From assembly GCA_012718945.1 (NCBI GenBank), contig JAAYBL010000018.1, positions 1-36,785 of the forward strand: a DNA stretch of 36,785 nt. Reading direction: 5' to 3'. A program made the position numbers and the translations under genes. Position 1 is the stretch's first letter; every line of letters starts with the position of its first letter. The DNA comes from Bacteroidales bacterium (lineage in GTDB: Bacteria; Bacteroidota; Bacteroidia; Bacteroidales; UBA1402). Below, piece by piece: positions 26,351 to 34,300 of the stretch. The notes below the pieces were generated by a model. The model saw only the letters and a program-made list of their open reading frames with translations, did not search any database and was not told where the DNA came from.

Positions 26351-28147
26351 ATGGGACATCTGAATTACGGCGTTGTCGGCAACGGCAAATCGGCCGCTCT
26401 TATTTCAAGTACAGGCAGCGTGGACTGGCTGTGTTTCCCCGACTTTGACAGCCCCTCCATCTTTGCTCACCTGCTTGATGATAAGCACGGTGGCAACTTG
26501 CGCATCCTGGTAGAAGAGCCCTGCCGGATTACCCAACACTATGTTGCTCACACCAATATTCTTTCCACCTTGTTCGAAACCGTTGATGGGAGTTTTGAAG
26601 TGATCGATTTCATGCCGAGATACAGAATTGAGGAGTTCACCAAGCACTTCTTGCCTCCCGAACTCTATCGGCTCATACGGCTCAAACGTGGACAACCCCG
26701 CTTCAGGGTGCATTACGAACCCAGGTTGAACTACGGGGCTGAATCCGTGGAGCACAGACTGGGTAAGACATATCTGAAATCGGTGTCTACGGTAAACAAA
26801 CGCAACACCATCTATTTATATTCCAACCTCGGTTATGAAAACGTGATTGATGAGTCACTCATCACACTCAACTCGGATGCCTTTATGCTGGTGTCCTACC
26901 ACCAAAAACTAATTCCCATCGATCAAAACAGGGTTTCCCTGGAATACGAACGCACCAAGGTGTATTGGCTGAACTGGACCAATAGGTCTAGAAAATTCAC
27001 GTTGTTCAACACAGAAATTGAACGGAGCATGCTGGTGCTCAAACTGATGTCCTTTCATCAAACCGGCGCCGTCCTGGCCGCCCTTACAACCAGCCTACCT
27101 GAGACCTTGGGGGAAGTCAGAAACTGGGATTACCGGTTTTGTTGGCTCAGAGACGCCTCCATGTCCATCCAAACGCTCTTGTCATTGGGTCACAGAGGAG
27201 CCGCCAGCCGCTTTATGGACTTTATCCACACCATCCTCAAAAGCAAAGACGAACGGTTTCAAATCATGTACGGCATTAGGGGCGAACGGACATTAACCGA
27301 GTCGACCCTACCCCACTTGAGCGGCTTTAAGGGATCCAAACCCGTGCGCATCGGAAATGACGCCTACCGGCAAAAACAAAACGACGCCTTGGGCTACCTG
27401 ATGGATGTCATCTACCAGTATTATCTCTACTTCCCTGGCACCTTGAACGAAATCGAAGAAATGTGGGAGGTAGTGAAAAACATGGTCAAGACCGTGATGG
27501 AGGAATGGCAGGAACCAGACAACGGTATTTGGGAAATCCGCAATCTTACAGCCCATTTTGTGCTCTCAAAGGTGATGAGCTGGGTTGCCCTGGATAGAGC
27601 CTGCAGCATCGCCAAGTTGTTGCACGAAGATCAATATGCCGAACGATGGCGGTTGGCGGCCGATGAGATTAAAGCGCATATCCATGCCAACGGCTGGAAA
27701 GAAGACATAAACAGTTTCTCCCAGACCTATGAGAACAAGGAACTTGACGCCTCCCTCCTTTTGATGGAAAGTTACGGATTTATCGATGGCACGGACGAAC
27801 GTTACATCGCCACCGTCAAGGCTGTTGAAAAGCACCTGAAACGCAAAGGACTGCTTTTCAGATACCGAAACAGGGACGACTTTGGCGAACCTTCATCGGC
27901 TTTCACCATCTGTAGTTTCTGGATGGTTAGGGCGTTGGTTGTCACCGGTCGTAAAGAAGAAGCATTGGACTTGTTCAATGCGTTGCTTGGCTACTCCAAC
28001 CACCTGGGATTGTATAGCGAAGACCTGGATTTCGAAACCAAGGTTCAACTGGGCAACTTTCCCCAAGCCTACTCTCACCTGGCCTTGATCAATACGGCCA
28101 TGTTGTTCTCAGAAGACAAGACACTCTCCCGCTTTATCCGCCCTTGA
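26351..28147 (+). CDS. Glycoside hydrolase family 15 protein (trehalase- or glucoamylase-like)
   Basis: 598 residues, the usual length of bacterial GH15 enzymes. The N-terminal beta-sandwich starts YGVVGNGKSAALISSTGSVDWLCFPDFD and is followed by the (alpha/alpha)6 barrel with RNWDYRFCWLRDAS and the segment GIWEIRN..HFVLSKVMSWVALDRA carrying the probable catalytic acid Glu. A later acidic segment SEDLDF probably supplies the base. GH15 members hydrolyse terminal alpha-glucosidic bonds of glucans, and some, as in mycobacteria, are trehalases. No signal peptide is seen, so it acts in the cytoplasm. Its stop lies 4 bases from the end of the convergent trehalose-6-phosphate synthase/phosphatase gene, which favours a trehalose role by context. 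Substrate is inference. Confidence 0.88.
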   Translation: MGHLNYGVVGNGKSAALISSTGSVDWLCFPDFDSPSIFAHLLDDKHGGNLRILVEEPCRITQHYVAHTNILSTLFETVDGSFEVIDFMPRYRIEEFTKHFLPPELYRLIRLKRGQPRFRVHYEPRLNYGAESVEHRLGKTYLKSVSTVNKRNTIYLYSNLGYENVIDESLITLNSDAFMLVSYHQKLIPIDQNRVSLEYERTKVYWLNWTNRSRKFTLFNTEIERSMLVLKLMSFHQTGAVLAALTTSLPETLGEVRNWDYRFCWLRDASMSIQTLLSLGHRGAASRFMDFIHTILKSKDERFQIMYGIRGERTLTESTLPHLSGFKGSKPVRIGNDAYRQKQNDALGYLMDVIYQYYLYFPGTLNEIEEMWEVVKNMVKTVMEEWQEPDNGIWEIRNLTAHFVLSKVMSWVALDRACSIAKLLHEDQYAERWRLAADEIKAHIHANGWKEDINSFSQTYENKELDASLLLMESYGFIDGTDERYIATVKAVEKHLKRKGLLFRYRNRDDFGEPSSAFTICSFWMVRALVVTGRKEEALDLFNALLGYSNHLGLYSEDLDFETKVQLGNFPQAYSHLALINTAMLFSEDKTLSRFIRP

Positions 28148-28151
28148 GCCG

Positions 28152-30326
28152 TCAAGCCTCCAGCAGACTGTTCAAAAAAGGCACAGCATCGGACTGGCTA
28201 TACAAATAATACCTTGCCTCGTCGGACACCGAACCAATCTTGATGGTGAAGGCCGAGCGAGGCAAAGCCCTGAACGTATCTTCGTCGGTAGTGTCATCAC
28301 CCATGGCCAGGATAAAGTCGTAACGACCTGTCTTGAGTAAACGCTTGGCTTCCGACCCCTTGGTATACACGGAGGATTTGATTTCGAGGATTTTATTGCC
28401 CCGCATGATTTGCATGTTGTGACGGGTACAGGGTCCAATTAAGGCATTGACCAATTGCTGTTCCCTGAGAGAAGCCAACCAGGCATCCACTTTACGGAAA
28501 TGCCAGACTAAGGCTGTTTCCTTCATTTCGAGCTTGGAACCTGGAGTCTTGTCGACATAGGTCTGCAGGATGTTGAGGATTTCTCCATCCCATTCTTGCT
28601 GTTCAATCAAATTTCGATGCCACACCTTTCGCTCTTTATAGAAGACTCCATGCTCAGCAGCCATGTCAAGTGGTAAATGCCCCAGCCAATCCTCCAACGT
28701 GACATGATCGCGCCCGCTGCTAATAACCACCTTGTTGCGGGAATCTGCAATGAGGCGCTCCAACATATCCAGGATATCGGGAGTTGGGTAAGCATCTCCC
28801 GGTCGCGCATGGAAAGGCGATAAGGTACCGTCGTAATCCAGGATGAGCAAACGACGATCGGCCTTGGCGTACGCCTCTTTGACCCGTCTCAACACGCTTC
28901 CAGCCAATCGTTTGCGAAGATTGCGCTGGTTTAATTGACGGATGGACTGCAACTCACCCAAGAACCCATCGGCCCATCGTTTCACCGTGTGTCTGGACAC
29001 AATATCTTGCATGGATTCCAGGGCTTTCCGCTGATCGGCCTCCGGCATTTCCAGGGCTTTCACCAACGATTCACTGATTTGCTCCACATCATTGGGATTG
29101 ATGATGACAGCATCGGACAATTCGGCAGCAGCTCCGGCCATCTCACTGAGAATGAGCACACCGTTACGGTCACGCTTGGAAGCGATATACTCCTTGGCCA
29201 CCAAATTCATGCCGTCCCTGAGTGGTGATACCAAGGCAACATCGGCAATATAGTAGAGAGCCACCAGTTCTTCAAACGACAGACTGTGGTAAAAATAGTA
29301 AACTGGGGTCCAATCAAGGGTAGAAAAGCGGCCATTGATGGCTCCTATGGTTTCATCGATGACTTTTTTCAGTTTGGCATACCTCAGCACATGATCTCTG
29401 GAGGGCACCACCGTCATTATGAGAGACACCTGACCCCTGTAGGCAGGGTGCTGATCCAGGAATAAGGCGAAACCCTTCAGTCTGTTTAAAATACCTTTGC
29501 TGTAATCCAACCGATCAACTGAAAGCACCAACTTCTGCGTTCTGAAATTTTGTTGCAGAGCGTTGGCCTTGGCCTGCACTTCAGCCTGCAGGATGGCATT
29601 ATTGTACAGTTCATAGTTGATACCCATCGGGAAGTTATCCACGTGTACAACTCGGTTGCCGTATAAAACTTCATCCAGGTTAAACTGCAGCCCTTTTACC
29701 CGTTCCACCGCACTGATGAAGTGCCTCATGTAGTCATGTGTGTGAAAACCAATCAGGTCAGCACCCAATAAACCATTCAACAAATCTTCTCGCTCGGGCA
29801 ATACCCTGAACAATTCATAGGATGGAAAGGGTATGTGGTGGAAATACCCGATACTCACGTCTGCTTTTAATCTTCTAAGCTTACTGGGCAGTAGCATGAG
29901 CTGGTAATCGTGCACCCAAGCCACGTCGCCATCTTTCAAATAAGAGCCCACCACATCGGCAAAAAGCGTGTTGACAGCTTTGTATCCTTCCCAGTAGGAA
30001 GCTTCATACTCGATATAGGTATAAAAGTAATGACAAAGCGGCCAAATGACACTGTTGCTGTATCCTTCGTAGAATAAATTGATCTGCTCCTTGGTGAGGA
30101 ACACAGGATGATAACCATAAGCGGCCAACTCTGTCGTAATGTGAGCCTTTTCGGCTGGATCGTCGGTATGAATGCCTGGCCAGCCCACCCAATGGACGTC
30201 GGCATGTGTTTCCAGCGACGACAGACCGGTAGCCAATCCGCCTTCGCTGCGTTGGAAATGGAGGGTGCCATCTGGTTGCCTGTCTACTTTAACGGGCAAC
30301 CGGTTGGCAATGATGTAAAGTTTCAC
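28152..30326 (-). CDS. Fused trehalose-6-phosphate synthase / trehalose-6-phosphate phosphatase
   Basis: 724 residues. The N-terminal GT20 domain (~1-470) begins LYIIANRLPVKVDRQ, with GGLATGLSS, VHDYQLMLLPSKLRRL, the nucleotide-sugar binding region RLDYSKGILNRLKGF and SPLRDGMNLVAKEYIASK. The C-terminal HAD domain (~490-724) has LILDYDGTLSPF near 496, SSGRDHVTLEDW, EHG and GDDTTDED. The fusion makes trehalose 6-phosphate from UDP-glucose and glucose 6-phosphate and removes the phosphate, giving trehalose for osmotic and stress protection. Both catalytic sets of motifs are present, so it should be bifunctional, like many Bacteroidota OtsA-OtsB fusions. It converges on the GH15 gene, and the intergenic region upstream of 30326 is shared with ftcD. 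Confidence 0.95.
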   Translation of the reverse strand: MKLYIIANRLPVKVDRQPDGTLHFQRSEGGLATGLSSLETHADVHWVGWPGIHTDDPAEKAHITTELAAYGYHPVFLTKEQINLFYEGYSNSVIWPLCHYFYTYIEYEASYWEGYKAVNTLFADVVGSYLKDGDVAWVHDYQLMLLPSKLRRLKADVSIGYFHHIPFPSYELFRVLPEREDLLNGLLGADLIGFHTHDYMRHFISAVERVKGLQFNLDEVLYGNRVVHVDNFPMGINYELYNNAILQAEVQAKANALQQNFRTQKLVLSVDRLDYSKGILNRLKGFALFLDQHPAYRGQVSLIMTVVPSRDHVLRYAKLKKVIDETIGAINGRFSTLDWTPVYYFYHSLSFEELVALYYIADVALVSPLRDGMNLVAKEYIASKRDRNGVLILSEMAGAAAELSDAVIINPNDVEQISESLVKALEMPEADQRKALESMQDIVSRHTVKRWADGFLGELQSIRQLNQRNLRKRLAGSVLRRVKEAYAKADRRLLILDYDGTLSPFHARPGDAYPTPDILDMLERLIADSRNKVVISSGRDHVTLEDWLGHLPLDMAAEHGVFYKERKVWHRNLIEQQEWDGEILNILQTYVDKTPGSKLEMKETALVWHFRKVDAWLASLREQQLVNALIGPCTRHNMQIMRGNKILEIKSSVYTKGSEAKRLLKTGRYDFILAMGDDTTDEDTFRALPRSAFTIKIGSVSDEARYYLYSQSDAVPFLNSLLEA

Positions 30327-30453
30327 TGTGTCGGTTTTTGGTTAAACGATGGTCTTCACAGACCCGGTAGGAACCGTCAAATGCCTTGATAAGGGAGACA
30401 GTTATGGCACAAAAATCACGTGCGAGAAAGGGCATAGAAGAAGCCCATTCCTA

Positions 30454-30461
30454 CAAATATA
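30454..30461 (-). promoter_or_regulatory. -7 element of the trehalose synthase gene
   Basis: CAAATATA on the plus strand reads TATATTTG on the minus strand (TAnnTTTG), about 128 bases ahead of ATG 30326, which would leave a leader of about 120 bases. No -33 TTTG at the usual distance. Confidence 0.4.
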
Positions 30462-30473
30462 CGAAAAAAAAGG

Positions 30474-30481
30474 TACTTTTG
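30474..30481 (+). promoter_or_regulatory. -7 element of the ftcD operon
   Basis: TACTTTTG matches TAnnTTTG, 49 bases ahead of ATG 30531. It lies 12 bases from the divergent -7 element of the trehalose gene, so the two promoters face away from each other over a short shared AT-rich region. Confidence 0.5.
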
Positions 30482-30530
30482 CATCATCCCAGCCCAAAGA
30501 AAATGGGGGAGAACCCGAAAAAGACGCTCC

Positions 30531-31433
30531 ATGAACAACAATCAACTGGTTGAATGCGTGCCCAATTTCAGCGAAGGCCGCCGCCCCGAGGTGGTGGAAG
30601 CAATCGTTGACTGCTTCAGGGGCAAAAAGGGTGTAAAGTTGCTGGATTACAGCTGTGATACCGACCACAACCGCATGGTCATCACAGCGGCCGGTCAACC
30701 CGGCGCCATGAAAGCAGCGGTGGTTGATGCCATCGGAGTGGCCGTAGAACGAATTGACTTGCGGCAACATCAAGGGGTGCACCCACGTCTGGGAGCAGCC
30801 GATGTCATCCCTTTTATTCCCCTCAGAAACATGACCATGCAAGAGGCCGTTGTTTTGGCCAAAGAAGTCGGTCATGCAGCGGCTGAGCGTTTCGGACTGC
30901 CGGTTTACTTATACGAGGCAGCGGCCACGGCTTCTCATCGAACCAATCTGGCCGATGTGCGCAAGGGAGGATTTGAGGGCCTGGCTCTCAAAATGCAGGA
31001 CCAAGCCTGGCAGCCGGATTTCGGGCCCAGTCAGCCTCATCCAACTGCCGGCGCTACCATCATTGGTGCCAGACCATTTTTGATCGCATATAACATCCTT
31101 TTAAACAGCAACGACCTGGACGCGGCCAAAGCCATAGCCAAAGCCATCCGTTTTTCCAGTGGAGGCCTACCTGCTTGCAAAGCGCTGGGATTGAGGCTGG
31201 ACACGCAAGAGAAGGTACAAGTATCCATCAATTTGACCGACATAACTCAGACCACATTACCCCAGGTATTTGATGCAGTTTGCATGGAAGCTGCAACAAG
31301 AGGTATCTCTGTAGCCGGTAGCGAATTGATTGGCCTGATGCCCCTGCAAGCCCTCGTGGACACCACAGCCCACTACCTGAAACTCGATGATTTTTCAATA
31401 GACAGGGTGTTGGAGCATACCCTTTGGGAGTAA
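30531..31433 (+). CDS. ftcD: Glutamate formimidoyltransferase
   Basis: 300 residues, the length of the single-domain bacterial enzyme without the cyclodeaminase half found in the mammalian fusion. It begins QLVECVPNFSEGRRPEVVEAI, then has LRQHQGVHPRLGAADVIPFIPL with the catalytic His (H84, in GVHPRLGA), and AGATIIGARPFLIAYNILLN. It moves the formimino group of N-formimino-glutamate to tetrahydrofolate, at the end of histidine degradation. No other hut gene is in the window. It lies 18 bases upstream of an anion transporter with which it is probably co-transcribed. Confidence 0.94.
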   Translation: MNNNQLVECVPNFSEGRRPEVVEAIVDCFRGKKGVKLLDYSCDTDHNRMVITAAGQPGAMKAAVVDAIGVAVERIDLRQHQGVHPRLGAADVIPFIPLRNMTMQEAVVLAKEVGHAAAERFGLPVYLYEAAATASHRTNLADVRKGGFEGLALKMQDQAWQPDFGPSQPHPTAGATIIGARPFLIAYNILLNSNDLDAAKAIAKAIRFSSGGLPACKALGLRLDTQEKVQVSINLTDITQTTLPQVFDAVCMEAATRGISVAGSELIGLMPLQALVDTTAHYLKLDDFSIDRVLEHTLWE

Positions 31434-31451
31434 ACCGGAAAACGACCAACC

Positions 31452-32705
31452 ATGTCAACGACTGTCCTCACCGCCCTCATCATCTTTATCATCACCTACC
31501 TGGGGATTATTTTCACCCGTTTACCCGGTGTCAATGTTGACAGGCCCTCTGCTGCCTATTTCGGGGCTATCGCCATGGTACTCTTTGGTGTCATCACTCC
31601 CAAGGAAGCCGTCGCCGCCATCGACACCAACACCATTTTCCTCTTGTTGGGGATGATGATTGTCATCGCAACCCTGCAATTGGACGGCTTCTTTGATTTG
31701 ATTGCCAGAATGACAGTCCGATACGCTGGCACACGTATCCGACTACTCAGTTTGATCGTGATCGCGACCGGCATTTCCAGCGCCTTTTTAGTGAACGACG
31801 CTGTCGTGTTGATGTTCACCCCTGTCATCATCCAGATTTGCCGTTCGTCAAAGTGCAACCCACTACCCTACCTGATTGGAGAAATTCTGGCATCCAACGT
31901 TGGTAGCGCCATGACCATTACCGGCAACCCCCAGAACATGTTGGTTGGTTTGGCCTCCGATCTTTCCTACGGACGCTTCATGCTGCACCTACTTCCCATT
32001 TCAGTTGTTGGTCTTGGCTTGACCATTCTCGTACTCCGTCTGTTGTACAAGCGAGAATTCGCTGAAAAGACGCCCTTGGTTTTTCCTGAAGGAGAACCGT
32101 TCAAGCTGGGACAGATTGTCCGTTCCGGGTCTGTTTTTGCGCTCATCGTCATCGGTTTCTTCTTTGGCAAGTTCCTCAACTTGTCCATACCCCTCATTGC
32201 CCTGGTCGGTTCGGCCCTCATCCTATTATTGGGCAAGGCCAAGCCATCGGCCATCATTCACAAGGTAGATTGGGTTCTATTGCTCTTTTTTGGTTCTCTG
32301 TTCATTGTGGTGGCAGCCGTGGAAAAGGTTGGTCTCTTCAGTGGTCTCTTGCAAGGCAACCTTTTCACCGCCGACCTCAGAGGGCTGGGCTTAATCCACG
32401 GCACATCCTTGTTGCTTTCTCAAGTAGTGAGCAACGTTCCATTTGCTGTTTTGATGTTGCCTTTCCTCAAAGCGGTAGGCAGCGATATGTTATGGCTGGC
32501 ACTGGCTTCTGCTTCCACGCTAGCTGGCAATGCCACTATTATCGGCGCTATGGCCAATCTGATTGTCATTGAATCGGCTCAAAAGGAGGGGGTGACCATT
32601 GGTTTCATGACGTTTCTCAAAGCGGGTTTGGTGGTAACTCTGCTTACGCTGCCCTTGTCTATGGGATGGCTTTACCTGCAACACCTCTGGGGCTGGATTG
32701 CTTAA
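31452..32705 (+). CDS. SLC13/ArsB-NhaD superfamily anion transporter
   Basis: 417 residues with about 11 hydrophobic segments (for example LTALIIFIITYLGIIFT and FLLLGMMIVIATL). The ion transporter superfamily signature is present twice: SAFLVNDAVVLMFTPVII in the first half and LLLSQVVSNVPFAVLMLPF in the second, with TGNPQNMLVGLAS and AGNATIIGAMANLIVIE as the hairpin-loop regions. Members carry anions such as citrate, dicarboxylates, arsenite or sodium-coupled ions across the inner membrane. Its substrate is not evident. Its place behind ftcD would fit uptake of a carboxylate or amino-acid breakdown intermediate, as a guess. Confidence 0.85.
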   Translation: MSTTVLTALIIFIITYLGIIFTRLPGVNVDRPSAAYFGAIAMVLFGVITPKEAVAAIDTNTIFLLLGMMIVIATLQLDGFFDLIARMTVRYAGTRIRLLSLIVIATGISSAFLVNDAVVLMFTPVIIQICRSSKCNPLPYLIGEILASNVGSAMTITGNPQNMLVGLASDLSYGRFMLHLLPISVVGLGLTILVLRLLYKREFAEKTPLVFPEGEPFKLGQIVRSGSVFALIVIGFFFGKFLNLSIPLIALVGSALILLLGKAKPSAIIHKVDWVLLLFFGSLFIVVAAVEKVGLFSGLLQGNLFTADLRGLGLIHGTSLLLSQVVSNVPFAVLMLPFLKAVGSDMLWLALASASTLAGNATIIGAMANLIVIESAQKEGVTIGFMTFLKAGLVVTLLTLPLSMGWLYLQHLWGWIA

Positions 32706-32738
32706 CTCACTATCATCAACGGTTCCTACTTCCTTCGA

Positions 32739-32931
32739 GGCCGCTCCCCTTACGGAGTCGGGTATTGTCTCCAGTACCCGTTCCTCAGGGCTGGCGAACG
32801 CTTCGACATCGGCGCCAATCGCTCGTCTCAAGTGACTCGCGAAGTTGGCCTTGCCGATCTCAAAGCATTCCCTGGCGCCCCTCGTCAATGTTACTGGATT
32901 CAACACCCAACCCCTTTGGCGGTCCGCTCCC
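32739..32931 (+). repeat. Inverted repeat element, copy A
   Basis: A ~190-bp stretch, more GC-rich than the flanks, whose reverse complement recurs at 33290-33485. The core CGGAGTCGGGTATTGTCTCC (32753-32772) plus ACCCGTTCCTCAGGGCTGGCG (without the three bases between) is identical in the other copy: 41 of 44 positions. A second conserved block (32883-32931) contains the ATTCAACACCCAAC motif. The middle is more diverged. The element is probably a non-coding repeat family or a decayed mobile element. Confidence 0.8.
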
Positions 32932-32944
32932 GCAGTGACAACAT

Positions 32945-33285
32945 GCAGCTGCCACCCCGTTAAAAGCGCTAAAGAAACACGAAAAACAAGCAACCTGACC
33001 CGTAATCATCAAGCTTGAAAGGACTTGCCAATGGAGCAATGACCCAGAGCAGTCTTCTTCCTTCAAAACAGCATTGCTATAAACGTTGATGGATCAGTCA
33101 GCCAAAGAATAGTTGCCAGAGATTGTCAAAGGATGAAGTTTTGTGCCTAGAGCGCTAACTTGTTAAGCGTTGCTTCTGTTTGTTGCTCTCCTATCAGTTG
33201 AAGCTTTTCCAGGCACTCTCTGCTTTAGTTAACTCTACGATGGTGCCCTCTTTTGGCACTCTTTTACGTGGTAGCATTTTGATGA
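32945..33285. other. Sequence between the inverted repeat copies, no gene seen
   Basis: About 340 bases. No coding frame, tRNA or clear terminator is recognisable. It lies between the two repeat copies and is bounded by the transporter on the left and the repeat array on the right. Confidence 0.5.
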
Positions 33286-33289
33286 GTTT

Positions 33290-33485
33290 GATGCCGCAGC
33301 GCACCGCAGTGGAGTTGGGTGTTGAATCCGACAACATTGACGAAGGGTGCCAGCGAACCCGACGAGAGCGGCATTGCCAAATAGTGAAGGCTCGCAGAGA
33401 CAAATATTTGGCGCCGCTGTCTAGGGGACGCCAGCCCTGAGGAACGGGTGTCGGAGACAATACCCGACTCCGCCCGAAGGGGAGC
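33290..33485 (-). repeat. Inverted repeat element, copy B
   Basis: The reverse complement of copy A. On the plus strand CGCCAGCCCTGAGGAACGGGT is at 33429-33449 and GGAGACAATACCCGACTCCG at 33453-33472, with GTTGGGTGTTGAATCC near 33315. Compared with copy A only the three bases 33450-33452 differ in the core, whereas the middle has many changes. A frame open through this stretch (33180-33440) is not convincing as a gene. Confidence 0.8.
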
Positions 33486-33574
33486 GGAATCGAAGCAACA
33501 AGAGATTACCGCCCTGTGGGGAGCGGAATCGAAGGGAACAAGAGATTCCCGCCCAAAGGGGAGCGGGATCGAAG
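33479..33574. repeat. Tandem hairpin repeat units next to copy B
   Basis: The segment GGGGAGCGGAATCGAAG occurs at 33479-33495 and 33518-33534, and as GGGGAGCGGGATCGAAG at 33558-33574, giving periods of 39 and 40. The first two units each can fold with an 8-bp stem: GCGGAATC (33484-33491 and 33523-33530) with GATTnCCGC (33504-33512 and 33544-33552), one bulged base each. The bulged base varies (A or C) while the stem is kept. Confidence 0.75.
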
Positions 33575-33655
33575 GGAGACGAGCAAAAGCGACTCCCATA
33601 GAAGACGTTGAACGGTGGTTTTTGTCAAATAGCTCGGATTTTCGCAATAAAAATG

Positions 33656-33663
33656 TACTTTTG
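33656..33663 (+). promoter_or_regulatory. -7 element of the XRE-cupin operon
   Basis: TACTTTTG matches TAnnTTTG, 67 bases ahead of ATG 33731, just outside the repeat array. No standard-spaced TTTG upstream. Confidence 0.5.
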
Positions 33664-33730
33664 TAAGCCTAAACCAAGAACAAAAAACCACCATTCGCCA
33701 TAACGGTGATATTCTTAAACACACAGAACC

Positions 33731-34285
33731 ATGAACGAACAAATCAGAGAGATAGCTAACCGCCTGTACGGGCTGAGGGACGCACTAGGTTTGTCTGTGG
33801 CCGAACTGGCCAGTGTCAGCCATGTTTCAGAAGCCGATTATCTAGGCTTTGAAAGCGGAAAGACCGACATACCCATCGGCGTATTGCAGGCTGTATCTAA
33901 GCACTGTGGCACTGAATTAACCGCCTTGCTTTTCGGAGAAGAGCCAACCGTCACCGGGTATTACCTCACCAGGGCAGGCTTGGGCACAGCAATGGAACGT
34001 ACCAAAGCCTACAAATACCAAGCCTTAGCTGCCGGTTTCGCTCAGCGCAAAGCAGACCCATTTATTGTCACCGTAGAGCCCAAATCGGACGACACGCCCC
34101 TACACCTCAACAGCCACGACGGGCAGGAATTCAACTACGTCCTGGAAGGCACCTTGCTGCTGTGCATCGACGGCAAAGAATTGGTACTCAACGAAGGCGA
34201 CAGTTTATACTTCGATGCGTCCAAAAAGCACGGCATGAAAGCGCTACACGACAAACCCGTTCGTTTCCTGGCCATCATCTTTTAG
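33731..34285 (+). CDS. XRE-family regulator with C-terminal cupin domain
   Basis: 184 residues. The N-terminal helix-turn-helix (YGLRDALGLSVAELASVSHVSEADYLGFESGKTDIP, residues ~10-50) is of the XRE type. The C-terminal cupin (LHLNSHDGQEFNYVLEGTLLLCIDGKELVLNEGDSLYFDAS, then HGMKALHD) should bind a small ligand, often a carboxylate. Such proteins repress or activate a neighbouring operon according to metabolite level. The gene is 15 bases ahead of the acyl-CoA synthetase, so they form one operon and the protein probably controls it. Confidence 0.88.
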   Translation: MNEQIREIANRLYGLRDALGLSVAELASVSHVSEADYLGFESGKTDIPIGVLQAVSKHCGTELTALLFGEEPTVTGYYLTRAGLGTAMERTKAYKYQALAAGFAQRKADPFIVTVEPKSDDTPLHLNSHDGQEFNYVLEGTLLLCIDGKELVLNEGDSLYFDASKKHGMKALHDKPVRFLAIIF

Positions 34286-34300
34286 TATACGCCTACCATC

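Noticed and set aside
33479-33574. CRISPR-like array
   Set aside because: Only three units, the intervals are similar to each other and not unique spacers, and no cas genes are in the window.
33180-33666. Short frames in the repeat region
   Set aside because: They translate repeat units (repeated AESKGTRD-like and RPKGSGIEG-like runs) and have no domain features; they are explained by the repeats.
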